Assembly (NCBI RefSeq): GCF_001646665.1
Contig: NZ_LWBU01000158.1
Coordinates: 232,426 to 296,425 of the forward strand
Source: Streptomyces noursei
Lineage (GTDB): Bacteria > Actinomycetota > Actinomycetes > Streptomycetales > Streptomycetaceae
Direction of reading: 5' to 3'
Length of the DNA: 64,000 nt
Position 1 is the stretch's first letter, and each line of letters starts with the position of its first letter. This document shows, in pieces, positions 7,765 to 16,343 of the stretch. The notes under the pieces were generated by a model. That model was not told the DNA's origin, ran no database searches, and saw only the letters and a program-made list of their open reading frames with translations. Made by a program: the position numbers and the translations under genes.

Positions 7765-10755
7765 TCACTCGCCGGGGGTGGCCCCCGGGGTGGCTCCGGG
7801 CGTCCTGGCGGGGGGCGGGGCCGTGACCGCGTAGGCCTCGACCGAGAACAGCGAGTAGCCGTACTCGGTCGCCCGCGCGTCGCCCTGGACGCGGACGAAG
7901 CGGGTGTCCGGGGCGTCCATGCGGATCGCCTCCCGGCCCCCCTTCCCGTCCCGCACGGTCGCCGCCGTGCGCCACACGCGGCCGTCGGCCGACACCTGGA
8001 CCCGGTACTTCGCCGCGTGGGCGTCCTGCCAGTGCAGCACCACCTGACCCAGCCGGACCGGCCGCGGCAGCTCCAGCTGCCACCAGGCGCCGTCCTCCGC
8101 CGGGGAGGACCAGCGCGTCTCCGGGTCGCCGTCGACCGCCGCCGAGGCGGGGAAGTCGGCGGTCTCGTCGCCCGACGAGGACGCCGTCGCCGTCCGGGCC
8201 AGGTCGGGGCCGCCGGTCGCCGGGTAGGCGCGGACCGTCAAGGTGCGCTCCTGGCCCGCGAAGGACAGCGGCACCCGGTAGTCGCCCGACGGGGTGCCCG
8301 CCGGAACGGTGATGTCGACCGGCACCGTGGCCGCCGTGCCGCGCGGGACGGTGGTCCGCTTCGGCACGGTGACCTTCAGGCCCTTGGGCGCCTTCGCCGT
8401 GAGCGCGCCCTGCACCTCACCGGGCCGCTGCGCCGCCAGCACCGCGTTCACCCGGCGCGGGGCGCCGCCGATCACCGCGTCCGTCTCCGCGTGCGGCAGG
8501 TCCAGGCGGGCCTGCGGCTCGTCCGCGAACCAGGGGACCAGGGCCCGGACGCCGGGGGACCGGCCGGTCCAGCTGATCCGGACGGCGTCCGCCGTCACCC
8601 CCCGCGCCGCCGCCTGCGTCCAGCCGCTGCCCGACAGGGTGCCCAGCGGGCGCCACCCCTGACCGGGCACATGGGCCTCCACGGAGCCGCTCCCGGCGTG
8701 CGCCCCGCCCGGCACCGTCATCGCCGTGACCGTGTCCAGCGGCCGGGCCCGGTCCAGACGCACGGTGTACGCCCCGTTCTCCCGGCCCACCGTGCCCGCG
8801 TCGCGCGACGCGCCCGTCCACCGTGCACCCTCCTCGACCGCCCGCTTCAGGAACGGGTCCAGCACCCCCTCGCCGACCGTGACCGGGCTCGCCGCGAGCT
8901 CTCCCCGCAGCCGCTCCAGCTCCAGCGAGGCACGCCAGGCGCCCGCCCCGTCACCGCGCGCCTGCGCCTGCAGCATGTCGACCGCCGCCTCGCCCGCGCC
9001 GCCGTACCGCGCCAGCTGCTCCAGCCAGGGCCGCACCTCGTCGTCCAGCAGGCCGCCGGCCGTGCCGGCCAGCCGCTCGGGCGCCTCCCGCATCACGCCG
9101 AACGCCGCCCGCAGCCGGCCCGCCGCCCGGTCCCGGGCCGCCGCGTCGGCGGTCGTGCTCGCCCGGGCACGCCAGAACTCGGCCAGCAGCGGCCGCAGGT
9201 ACGCCGACTCGGTGCGCAGCAGGATCGAGGAGGCGTCGTTCCCGGCCAGGGCGTGCAGCGCCGCCCGGGCCGCCGGGTCGCCGCCCGCCAGGTCGTCCAG
9301 CGCGGCGTGCCAGGACTCCCCGGGGCGGTAGCCCTTCGGGTTCCAGGCGTAGTCGGCGGCGGTGAAGACCGGGATGCGGGACGCGGTCGCCTGCTCCATC
9401 GCGTTCGCCAGCAGCGCGGCGGAACCGGCGGCGACGGCCGGCTCGCGGCCCATGTACGGCCCCAGGAAGACGCGGTCCTGGGCGTAGTCGTTGACCGGGT
9501 AGTTGTCCATGGTGACCAGCGGGTGGTCGAACACGTCGCGGGCGCCCGCCAGTTCGCGGCCGGTGATCGTCCGGGGCACCACGCCGACCCCCGTCCACGC
9601 CACCTGCACGCGGTCGTCCAGCTCCGCGGCGAGCGCCGTGCGGTACTCGGTGGCGCCGTCCTGGTAGTACTCGGTCGGCATCAGCGACAGGGGCTGCGCG
9701 TCCGGGTACCGGTCCGCCAGGTGCCGCGCCAGATCCGAGGCCACGCGCGCGTGGGCCCGCGCCGCCGAGGCGGGGCCGGAACCGAAGGTGTCGGCGTCCC
9801 GCGAGCAGTGCCACTCGTCGTACGAGGCGTCCTGGAACTGCACCTGGAACGCCCGCACCCCGAGCGCGTACATGGCGTCGACCTTGCGCCTGAGCGCCGT
9901 CATGTCGTCCTGCGAGGCCAGGCACATCGACTGGGCGGGCGCCACGGCCCAGGCCAGCGTCACGTGGTTGCGCCGCGCCCGGTCGGCCAGCTCCCGGAAC
10001 TCGGCCCGCTGCGCGGCCGGGTAGGGCTCGCGCCACTGCGCCTGCCGGTAGGGGTCGTCGCCGGGCGCGTAGAGGTACCGGTTCTGCTTGGTGCGGCCCA
10101 TGAAGTCGAGCTGGGCCAGCCGCTGCGCGTGGCTCCAGGGGCGGCCGTAGAAACCTTCCGTCATGCCGCGCACGGCCGTCCCCGGCCAGTCCCGCACCAG
10201 GACCCCGGGCACCGTCCGGTCGGCGGCTATGAGCTGGCGCAGCGTCTGCACGGCGTGGAAGAGGCCGTCCCCGCCGACGCCGTCCACGGCGACCGTGTCC
10301 CGGCCCTCGTACCGGCCGGTGGCGATCCGGTAGCCGCCCGCCGGGAGGTCGCCCCGCTCGGGCGCCCGCAGCGCCCGCAGGGCGTGCTGCGCCCCGGCGC
10401 CGCCCAGCAGCACGACGGGCCCGCGCCCGTCCGGCCCGGTGTACACCGTGCGCACGCCCGCCTCGCGCAGGACGCCCTCCAGCGCCGCCACGGCGTACGG
10501 GTCGGCGCCCCCTTCCGTGAGGATCGTCACCTCGTCGCCGAGGGGCACCGCGGCACCGCCCGCCCGGAGGGACTGCGGGCGCGGCCACACCGGCGGCACG
10601 GCGGCCCCGCCCTGCCCGGGCGCGGTCGTGGTGGGGGAGCCGGGGCCGCCGGGCGCGGCCAGCGCACCGGGGGCGCCGCCCAGGAGGCCACCGATCACGG
10701 CGACGGCGACGGCCGTCGCGGTCCGCTTTCCGCGGCCGAAGCGCCCGAACTGCAC
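7765..10755 (-). CDS. Secreted GH84 beta-N-acetylglucosaminidase with CBM32-type domain
   Basis: Predicted secreted glycosidase that removes N-acetylglucosamine (hyaluronidase/O-GlcNAcase family), 996 residues. A signal peptide (residues 1 to about 34, ending ALAAPGG) is followed by a GH20b-like N-domain (PVWPRPQSLRAGG) and the GH84 barrel (RGMTEGFYGRPWS at about 196-208). The active-site strand is VQFQDASYDEWHC (about 305-317). A linker domain and a C-terminal F5/8-type CBM32 module (ASAAVDGDPETRW ... VQVSADGRVWR) complete it. The usual Asp-Asp pair is Gln308-Asp309 here. The GTG start has GGGGAGA upstream. It is convergent with the HNH gene. It may scavenge GlcNAc from glycans, complementing the amino-sugar uptake genes nearby. 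Confidence 0.9.
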   Translation of the reverse strand: MQFGRFGRGKRTATAVAVAVIGGLLGGAPGALAAPGGPGSPTTTAPGQGGAAVPPVWPRPQSLRAGGAAVPLGDEVTILTEGGADPYAVAALEGVLREAGVRTVYTGPDGRGPVVLLGGAGAQHALRALRAPERGDLPAGGYRIATGRYEGRDTVAVDGVGGDGLFHAVQTLRQLIAADRTVPGVLVRDWPGTAVRGMTEGFYGRPWSHAQRLAQLDFMGRTKQNRYLYAPGDDPYRQAQWREPYPAAQRAEFRELADRARRNHVTLAWAVAPAQSMCLASQDDMTALRRKVDAMYALGVRAFQVQFQDASYDEWHCSRDADTFGSGPASAARAHARVASDLARHLADRYPDAQPLSLMPTEYYQDGATEYRTALAAELDDRVQVAWTGVGVVPRTITGRELAGARDVFDHPLVTMDNYPVNDYAQDRVFLGPYMGREPAVAAGSAALLANAMEQATASRIPVFTAADYAWNPKGYRPGESWHAALDDLAGGDPAARAALHALAGNDASSILLRTESAYLRPLLAEFWRARASTTADAAARDRAAGRLRAAFGVMREAPERLAGTAGGLLDDEVRPWLEQLARYGGAGEAAVDMLQAQARGDGAGAWRASLELERLRGELAASPVTVGEGVLDPFLKRAVEEGARWTGASRDAGTVGRENGAYTVRLDRARPLDTVTAMTVPGGAHAGSGSVEAHVPGQGWRPLGTLSGSGWTQAAARGVTADAVRISWTGRSPGVRALVPWFADEPQARLDLPHAETDAVIGGAPRRVNAVLAAQRPGEVQGALTAKAPKGLKVTVPKRTTVPRGTAATVPVDITVPAGTPSGDYRVPLSFAGQERTLTVRAYPATGGPDLARTATASSSGDETADFPASAAVDGDPETRWSSPAEDGAWWQLELPRPVRLGQVVLHWQDAHAAKYRVQVSADGRVWRTAATVRDGKGGREAIRMDAPDTRFVRVQGDARATEYGYSLFSVEAYAVTAPPPARTPGATPGATPGE

Positions 10756-11024
10756 GCGCGTCTCCCCTCGTCTTTCGTTGTTCTGCGAGTAGCTTTGCCG
10801 GTGGCCGGAGCAATGGCTGAACCGGTCGGTTTCGAGCCCACCACCGACTCGCCGAAGGTGTCAATGTGCGTGGCCGTTGTGTCGTATTTGCCTACCGGGT
10901 CACGGGGGGCGGTCCAACTCCCGTGACACGAAGGCGATGTGACCGGCGCCACGTTCCGCGGATGTGTCGCCGCCCGCTGGGTAGGGCTGCTGTGTCCCAC
11001 TGTCACCTTCACAGGGAGGCCACC

Positions 11025-11294
11025 GTGGCCGCTTCCGCCCAGCTCCTGCTCTCCGCCCTCTCCAAACAGGTCCCGGGTCCCGCACCCGTCACCGACCCGC
11101 CGGCCACCGGGCACGGCCCCGGCTTCTGCCCCCTGACCGGCCTGCCCGCCGCGGGCGCCCCGCTCACCAGCGAGCCGCCGCTCGCCGACGCCACCCCCCT
11201 GACCAGCGAACCCGCGCTGACCGACTTCACCCCCCTGACCAGCGAGCCGACCGCGCACCGCACGGCCGGCGGACCGGAGTCCCCAGGAGCCTGA
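11025..11294 (+). CDS. Small repeat protein translationally coupled to malQ
   Basis: An 89-residue protein of unknown function. The GTG at 11025 is set by AGGGAGG 6 nt upstream; longer in-frame readings lack such a site. The N-terminus MAASAQLLLSALSK could form a short amphipathic helix. The second half contains a 12-residue repeat PLTSEPxLxDxT at residues 46 and 58, with a third partial copy at 70, and a degenerate CPLTGLPAAGA before them; the repeats also show a 36-bp period in DNA. There is a single Cys (35). Its TGA is immediately followed by the malQ ATG, and the AGGAGC before malQ lies inside it, so the two are co-translated. I do not recognise a family. Thr/Ser plus Glu/Asp repeats resemble some RiPP cores, but no modifying enzyme is nearby. 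Confidence 0.75.
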   Translation: MAASAQLLLSALSKQVPGPAPVTDPPATGHGPGFCPLTGLPAAGAPLTSEPPLADATPLTSEPALTDFTPLTSEPTAHRTAGGPESPGA

Positions 11295-13406
11295 ATGACC
11301 CTTGCCCGGCTCGCCGCGCTGCACGGTGTCGCCACCGCGTACTCCCCGTCCGCGGGCGTCACCGTCCCGGTCTCCGACGCCACGGTGGTGGAGGTCCTCG
11401 CCGCCCTGGACGTCGACGCCGCCACGCCGGAGGCGCTGCGCGCGTCCCTCGCCGCCACCGAGGCGGCCAGGGACGCGCGGCTGCTCCCGCCGACGCTGGT
11501 CCTGTGGCAGGACGACCCGGACGACGGGGCGCAGCCGCCCGGCCGCCCGCCGGGGCTGCCGCGCCCGCTGACCTCGCTCCCGCCGGGCACCGACGTGCGG
11601 ATCACGACCGAGCACGGCGACGAGATCTCCGGTACGCCCCGCTGGGAGCGGCTCCCGGTGGGCGTCCACCGGCTCGACGTCCGGGCCCGTGACGGGCGCA
11701 CCGGGCGGAGCACGCTGATCGTCGCCCCCGCGCGCGTACCGCAGCCTCCCGGGCGCGGGTACGGCGTGCTGGTCCAGCTGTACTCGCTGCTGTCGGGCCG
11801 GTCCTGGGGCATGGGCGACCTGGGCGACCTGCGGGAACTGGCCGCCTGGGCGGGCCGCGACCTGGGGGCCGGGTTCGTCCAGGTCAACCCGCTGCACGCG
11901 GCCGTGCCGGGCACGCCCACCGACCCGTCCCCCTACCGCCCCTCCTCCCGGCGCTTCCCCGACCCGGTCCACCTGCGGATCGAGGACGTCCCCGAGTACG
12001 CGTACGCGGCCGGGGAGGACCGCGCCGAGCTGGACGCGCTCACCGGGCGCGCGGCGGAGCTGCGCGAAGGGGTGCTGCGCAAGGGCGAGCTGATCGACCG
12101 GGACGCGGTGTGGGTGCTGAAGCGACAGGCCCTGGAGGTGCTGCGGCGCGTCCCGCTCGGGCCCGGCCGGCAGGCCGCCCTGCGGGAGTTCCGCGCCGGA
12201 CAGGGCCAGGCCCTGCTGGACCACGCCACCTGGTGCGCGTTCACCGAGCGGTACGGCGCCGACCGGCGGCAGTGGCCCGAGGGCCTGCGCGACCCGCGCT
12301 CGGCCGCCACCGCGCGGGAGCGCGACGAGCTGGCCGACCGCGTCGACTTCCACTGCCGCCTCGCCTGGCTCACCGACGAGCAGCTGGGCGCCGCCGCGCG
12401 GGCCGCCCGGGAGGCCGGAATGCCGGTCGGGATCGTCCACGACCTGGCGGTCGGCGTGCACCCGGACGGCGCCGACGCGTGGGCGCAGGCGGACGCGTTC
12501 GCCCCCGGCATGTCGGTGGGCGCCCCGCCGGACGCGTTCAACGCCCACGGCCAGGACTGGGGCCTGCCGCCCTGGCGCCCCGACGCGCTGGCCGCCTCCG
12601 GCTACGCCCCCTACCGGGACCTGCTGCGCGGCCTGCTGCGGCACGCGGGCGCGCTGCGCATCGACCACGTCATGGGGCTGTTCCGGCTGTGGTGGGTGCC
12701 CGCGGGGCGCCGGCCCACGGAGGGGACGTACATCCGCTACGACGCCGAGGCCATGCTCGCCGTCCTCGTCCTGGAGGCCCACCGCGCGGGCGCCGTCGTG
12801 ATCGGCGAGGACCTCGGCACGGTCGAACCGGGCGTACGGGAGTCGCTCCAGCGGCGCGGTGTCCTCGGCACGTCGGTGCTCTGGTTCGAGCGGGACTGGG
12901 AGGGCACGCGGCGGCCGCTGGCGCCCGGCACGTGGCGGGCGGACTGCGTGGCGACCGCCACGACGCACGACCTGCCGTCCACCGCGGCCCGGCTCACCGG
13001 CGAGCACGTCGAGCTGCGCCACCGGCTCGGGCTGCTCGCCCGCCCCCTGGAGGAGGAGCGGGCGGAGGACGCCGAGGAGGTCGCCGAGTGGCTGGCGTAC
13101 CTGCGCGGGCTGGGACTGCTGGAGGAGGGGCCGCGCGACGAGGAGGCCGAGATCCGCGCGGTCTACCGGTTCCTGCGCCGCACCCCCGCCCGGATGGCCG
13201 GGGTGTGGCTGCCGGACGCGGTGGGCGACCGCCGCCCGCAGAACCTGCCCGGCACCTGGGACCAGTACCCGAACTGGCGGCTGCCCGTGGCCGACGCCGA
13301 GGGCAGGCCCGTCACCCTGGAGGAGCTGGCCGTCTCGCCGCGCCTGCACGCCCTGATGGAGGTGCTGCGGCCGTCGACGGCACCCCCGGGCGCGCGGGGT
13401 CTTTAG
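11295..13406 (+). CDS. malQ: 4-alpha-glucanotransferase (amylomaltase)
   Basis: Cytoplasmic GH77 enzyme that transfers maltooligosaccharide segments between glucans in maltose/glycogen metabolism. At 703 residues it is the long actinobacterial form with an extra N-terminal beta domain (about 1-150). GH77 signatures are visible: MGDLGDLRELAAWAG, FVQVNPLHAA, the nucleophile region LRIDHVMGLFRLWW, the acid/base region VVIGEDLGTVE, and CVATATTHDLPS for the third acidic residue. It begins directly at the stop of the small repeat-protein gene. The end is followed after 20 bp by a small membrane-protein gene with its own promoter-like element. Confidence 0.96.
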   Translation: MTLARLAALHGVATAYSPSAGVTVPVSDATVVEVLAALDVDAATPEALRASLAATEAARDARLLPPTLVLWQDDPDDGAQPPGRPPGLPRPLTSLPPGTDVRITTEHGDEISGTPRWERLPVGVHRLDVRARDGRTGRSTLIVAPARVPQPPGRGYGVLVQLYSLLSGRSWGMGDLGDLRELAAWAGRDLGAGFVQVNPLHAAVPGTPTDPSPYRPSSRRFPDPVHLRIEDVPEYAYAAGEDRAELDALTGRAAELREGVLRKGELIDRDAVWVLKRQALEVLRRVPLGPGRQAALREFRAGQGQALLDHATWCAFTERYGADRRQWPEGLRDPRSAATARERDELADRVDFHCRLAWLTDEQLGAAARAAREAGMPVGIVHDLAVGVHPDGADAWAQADAFAPGMSVGAPPDAFNAHGQDWGLPPWRPDALAASGYAPYRDLLRGLLRHAGALRIDHVMGLFRLWWVPAGRRPTEGTYIRYDAEAMLAVLVLEAHRAGAVVIGEDLGTVEPGVRESLQRRGVLGTSVLWFERDWEGTRRPLAPGTWRADCVATATTHDLPSTAARLTGEHVELRHRLGLLARPLEEERAEDAEEVAEWLAYLRGLGLLEEGPRDEEAEIRAVYRFLRRTPARMAGVWLPDAVGDRRPQNLPGTWDQYPNWRLPVADAEGRPVTLEELAVSPRLHALMEVLRPSTAPPGARGL

Positions 13407-13426
13407 GCGTTCGCTACGTTTGCACC

Positions 13427-13654
13427 GTGGACAAGAAGAACGCCCTGCGCGCCGGCGCCGTCGCGGCCGGTACGACGCTGATGATGCTGCTCATGTCGTC
13501 CCCCGCGCTCGCGCTCACCCGCGACGACGGTGACGACCCGGGTTCCGGCCTGAGCCTGGCCGAGACCCTCGGTCTGTACGTCGCCGCCCCGATCGTGCTC
13601 TTCGCCGTGATCGCGGGCCTCGTGATGGTGCTGGACAAGTCCAAGAAGGTCTGA
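13427..13654 (+). CDS. Small secreted/membrane protein
   Basis: A 75-residue protein. A cleavable-looking signal segment (AGTTLMMLLMSSPALAL, about residues 14-30) is followed by an acidic linker (TRDDGDDPGSG) and one transmembrane helix (LYVAAPIVLFAVIAGLVMVL, about 50-69) ending in KSKKV, so a type I-like topology with a very short inner tail is likely. The GTG start has no ribosome binding site. Instead a TACGTT hexamer at 13415-13420 ends 6 nt before it, suggesting a leaderless transcript. Similar small proteins are common in Streptomyces but have no assigned function that I know. Confidence 0.85.
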   Translation: MDKKNALRAGAVAAGTTLMMLLMSSPALALTRDDGDDPGSGLSLAETLGLYVAAPIVLFAVIAGLVMVLDKSKKV

Positions 13655-13695
13655 CCCGCGGGCCGGCGGGCGGGACCTCCTGAGAGGTCCGTCCG

Positions 13696-13716
13696 CCTCC
13701 GGGGGCGCCCCGGAGG
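13696..13716. terminator. Hairpin between convergent genes
   Basis: A perfect 9-bp stem (CCTCCGGGG with CCCCGGAGG) around a GCG loop. A second 7-bp hairpin (GGACCTC with GAGGTCC) lies just before it. The pair is between the small membrane-protein gene and the convergent marR gene. Confidence 0.6.
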
Positions 13717-13795
13717 ACACCGCCGGCTCACGCCCCTGCCCGGGTGGTACCCCGTACCGTCCGGGCCTTCGGCGTTCTCCGGGGCCGCCCCGCCG

Positions 13796-14308
13796 TCAGG
13801 CGCCGGTCGCCGTCATCAGCTTGCGCAGCAGGCCGCTCAGCAGCTCCGCCTCCTCGTCGTCCAGGGCGGACTCCAGGGCCTCCCGCTGGACCGCGAGCCC
13901 GGCCGCCACGGCCTCGTCCACCAGCTCGCGGCCGCGGTCGCTGAGCGTCACCCGCAGGGCGCGCCGGTCGTGCGGATCGGGGCTGCGGGAGAGGAGCCCC
14001 GCCCGCTCCAGCTTGTCCAGCCGGCCGGTCATCCCGCCGGTCGTCAGCATCAGCGTCGCGGACAGCTCCCGCGGCGACAGCGTGTACGGCTCGCCCGACC
14101 GCCGCAGGGTCCCCAGGACGTCGAACTCGCCGCGCGCGATGCCGAAGCGCGCGTACGCCTTGTCCATGCGGGCGCCGATGGCGCTGCTGAGCCGGTAGAT
14201 CCGCCCGAAGACGGCCATCGGCACGGTCTCCAGGTCGGGGCGGACGAGCGCCCACTGGGCGGTGATCGCGTCGACGGGGTCCTGGGGCGCGGGTGTCGCG
14301 GAGGTCAT
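13796..14308 (-). CDS. MarR-family transcriptional regulator
   Basis: A 170-residue winged-helix regulator, most likely a repressor of itself and of the divergent EamA exporter. The HTH region reads SPRELSATLMLTTGGMTGRL (about residues 77-96), with the wing DPHDRRALRVTLSDRGREL after it; both are MarR hallmarks. The ATG at 14308 has no obvious ribosome binding site but sits 6 nt after a CAGACT element (14315-14320 in complement), with TTGCGA 17 bp further upstream, so the message is probably leaderless. A perfect 28-bp palindrome lies between this gene and the exporter gene. Confidence 0.92.
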   Translation of the reverse strand: MTSATPAPQDPVDAITAQWALVRPDLETVPMAVFGRIYRLSSAIGARMDKAYARFGIARGEFDVLGTLRRSGEPYTLSPRELSATLMLTTGGMTGRLDKLERAGLLSRSPDPHDRRALRVTLSDRGRELVDEAVAAGLAVQREALESALDDEEAELLSGLLRKLMTATGA

Positions 14309-14352
14309 GGACGCAGTCTGGAGCCGGTTTCCCTCGTTCGCAAGAAAGTTGC

Positions 14353-14386
14353 TTGACGCTAAGTAGCTTAGCGCTAAGCTACTTAG
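14353..14386. promoter_or_regulatory. Perfect 28-bp palindromic MarR operator within eamA promoter
   Basis: The palindrome spans 14359-14386 with half-site CTAAGTAGCTTAGC. A TTGACG -35 at 14353-14358 and a TAAGCT -10 at 14375-14380 (16-bp spacing) place it directly over the exporter promoter, so bound repressor would exclude RNA polymerase. A further half-like GAGCTACT follows at 14391. Confidence 0.85.
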
Positions 14387-14413
14387 TGCCGAGCTACTGA
14401 AGGGGGACGTCCG

Positions 14414-15340
14414 ATGTCCCGGAAAGCCGCCGTCATAGGGCTCACCGCCCTCGCGCCGATCTCCTGGGGGTCGACCTACGCGGTCACCACCGAGTTCCTC
14501 CCGCCCGACCGACCGCTGTTCACCGGCCTGATGCGCGCCCTGCCCGCCGGGCTGGCGCTGCTGGCGCTCACCCGGACGCTGCCGCACGGCACATGGTGGT
14601 GGCGTGCGGCGGTGCTCGGGGCGCTCAACATCGGAGCGTTCTTCCCCCTGCTGTTCCTGGCCGCCTACCGCCTGCCGGGCGGGGTCGCCGCCGTCGTCGG
14701 CTCCGCCGGGCCGCTCTTCGTCGTCGGCCTCGCCGCGCTGGTGCTCGGCGAGCGGCCGACCGTGCGCGCCCTGCTCGCCGCCGTCGCCGCCGCCCTCGGC
14801 GTCAGCCTCGTCGTCCTCCGGGCGGGTGCGGCGTTCGATGCCGTGGGGGTGGCCGCCGGGCTCGCCTCGGCCGCGTCCATGTCGGCGGGCACGGTGCTCA
14901 CCAAGCGCTGGGGGCGGCCGCGAGGAGTGGGCCCGCTGGCGATGGTGGGCTGGCAGCTCACCGCGGGCGGGCTGCTGATCGCACCGGTCGCCTTCCTGGT
15001 GGAGGGCGCGCCGCCGGCCCTCGACGGGCGGGGCGCCGCCGGCTACGCCTACCTCGCCCTCGCCAACACCGCCGTGTCGTACTGGCTCTGGCTGCGCGGC
15101 ATCGAACGGTTGCCCGCCACCTCCGTCACGCTCCTCGGGCCGCTCTCGCCGATCACCGCGGCCGTCATCGGGTGGCTGGCGCTGGGGGAGGCGCTGGGGC
15201 CCGTGCAGCTGGCCGGGATGGCCATCGCCTTCGGGGCGACGCTCGCCGGGCAGTGGACGCCCCACCGAACGTTCAGCTCAGCTGAAGAAAACAGTCAGAA
15301 AGTTTCGATGGACCTGACGGATCGAGCGCTGCGACGGTAG
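14414..15340 (+). CDS. EamA/DMT-family exporter under MarR control
   Basis: A 308-residue drug/metabolite transporter built of two EamA repeats, about ten membrane helices. Motifs include APISWGSTYAVTTEFLPPDRP (first 20 of which start near residue 15), the repeat-end LVLGERP, and the second-repeat GWLALGEALGPVQLAGMAI. The ATG follows GAAGGGGG by 8 nt. Being divergent from marR with a shared operator suggests it exports the compound sensed by MarR; the substrate is unknown. The last 25 residues are charged and poorly hydrophobic, beyond the usual end of the fold. Confidence 0.9.
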   Translation: MSRKAAVIGLTALAPISWGSTYAVTTEFLPPDRPLFTGLMRALPAGLALLALTRTLPHGTWWWRAAVLGALNIGAFFPLLFLAAYRLPGGVAAVVGSAGPLFVVGLAALVLGERPTVRALLAAVAAALGVSLVVLRAGAAFDAVGVAAGLASAASMSAGTVLTKRWGRPRGVGPLAMVGWQLTAGGLLIAPVAFLVEGAPPALDGRGAAGYAYLALANTAVSYWLWLRGIERLPATSVTLLGPLSPITAAVIGWLALGEALGPVQLAGMAIAFGATLAGQWTPHRTFSSAEENSQKVSMDLTDRALRR

Positions 15341-15385
15341 TCCCCGTGACCGAGCCCCGCGAGGGGGAGAGAGGCGGGGGAGACC

Positions 15386-16333
15386 GTGGCAGTCCTGGAC
15401 CGGACCGGTGTCGGCGGAGCGGGGAGCGCGAGCGGCGCGGGGGTCCGGCTCGCCGGCCCCGGCCTCCTCCTCGCGGCCCTCGCGACGGTCGTCTGGTCGG
15501 GCAGCTTCGTGACCTCCCGCGCCCTGCACGACTCCGTGCCGCCGGTCCAGGCCGCCTTCTGGCGCTGGATCGTCGCGATCCTCGCCGTCGCCCCCTTCGC
15601 CGGCCGCGCGGCCTGGCGCCGGCGCCGCCTGATCCGGCGCCACGCGGGCTTCGTCACCCTCGCCGCCCTGCTCGGGGTGACCCTCTACAACACCCTCGTC
15701 AACCAGGCCGGTCTCACCACCTCCGCCGGCACCATGGGCATGGTCATGGCCGCCTCCCCCGTCCTGATGGCGGTGTACGAACGGCTCGGCGGCGCCCACC
15801 TCGGCGCGCGCCGCGTCACGGGCATGCTGATCGCCTGCACCGGTGTCCTCCTCCTGGTCGGCAATGGGTCCCCGGTGCCGGACCCGGCGCCCGGCGACCT
15901 GTGGATCGTCGCCGCCGCCGTCTGCTTCGCCTCCTACAGCGCCCTGCTGAGGCGGCGGCCCGCCGCGCTCGGCGGACCGGCCTTCCTCCTCGCCACCTTC
16001 GTGGCCGGCGCGCTGATGCTCCTGCCGGCGTACGCGGTGAGCCTCGTCCTCCAGGGCGGGTTCGAGCCCACGGCAGGGACGGGAGGCCCCCTGGTGTACG
16101 TCGGCGTCTTCTCCTCCGCCGTCGCCTTCTTCGCCTGGAACAAGGCCGTCGCGCTGATCGGCGCGGCCCGCGCGGGGGTCGTCTACCATCTCCAGCCGGT
16201 GTGCGTGGCGCTGCTGGCCGGCGCACTGCTCGGCGAGGAGACGGGGCCGGCGCGGATCCTGTCCATGGCGCTGGTCCTGGGCGGCGTGGTCCTCGGGACG
16301 GCCCGGGCCGGCCGCGGGGGCGGCCGCGGGTAG
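15386..16333 (+). CDS. EamA/DMT-family transporter
   Basis: Second EamA-family permease, 315 residues, with two five-helix repeats. Visible features are LAALATVVWSGSFVTSRALH near residue 30, the central LYNTLVNQAGLTTSAGTMGM, and the second repeat ending ALLAGALLGEETGPARILSM. The GTG start is preceded by GGGGGAGA. It lies 45 bp after the previous exporter and may be co-transcribed. It is not close to that protein at sequence level, so it is a neighbouring family member rather than a recent duplicate. The following LysR-type gene starts 10 bp after its stop. Confidence 0.9.
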   Translation: MAVLDRTGVGGAGSASGAGVRLAGPGLLLAALATVVWSGSFVTSRALHDSVPPVQAAFWRWIVAILAVAPFAGRAAWRRRRLIRRHAGFVTLAALLGVTLYNTLVNQAGLTTSAGTMGMVMAASPVLMAVYERLGGAHLGARRVTGMLIACTGVLLLVGNGSPVPDPAPGDLWIVAAAVCFASYSALLRRRPAALGGPAFLLATFVAGALMLLPAYAVSLVLQGGFEPTAGTGGPLVYVGVFSSAVAFFAWNKAVALIGAARAGVVYHLQPVCVALLAGALLGEETGPARILSMALVLGGVVLGTARAGRGGGRG

Positions 16334-16343
16334 GTTGCGGGAC

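Noticed and set aside
10800..10870. A possible tRNA-like segment with GTTTCGAGCC resembling a T-loop
   Set aside because: No matching acceptor, D or anticodon stems can be folded on either strand.
7552..10926. A 1124-codon plus-strand frame opposite the GH84 gene
   Set aside because: Its protein is a low-complexity antisense reading; the minus-strand GH84 has signal peptide, motifs and a ribosome binding site.
11025..11294. A RiPP biosynthetic cluster around the repeat protein
   Set aside because: No ATP-grasp ligase, lanthipeptide synthetase, radical SAM or dedicated protease is present nearby; the neighbour is malQ.
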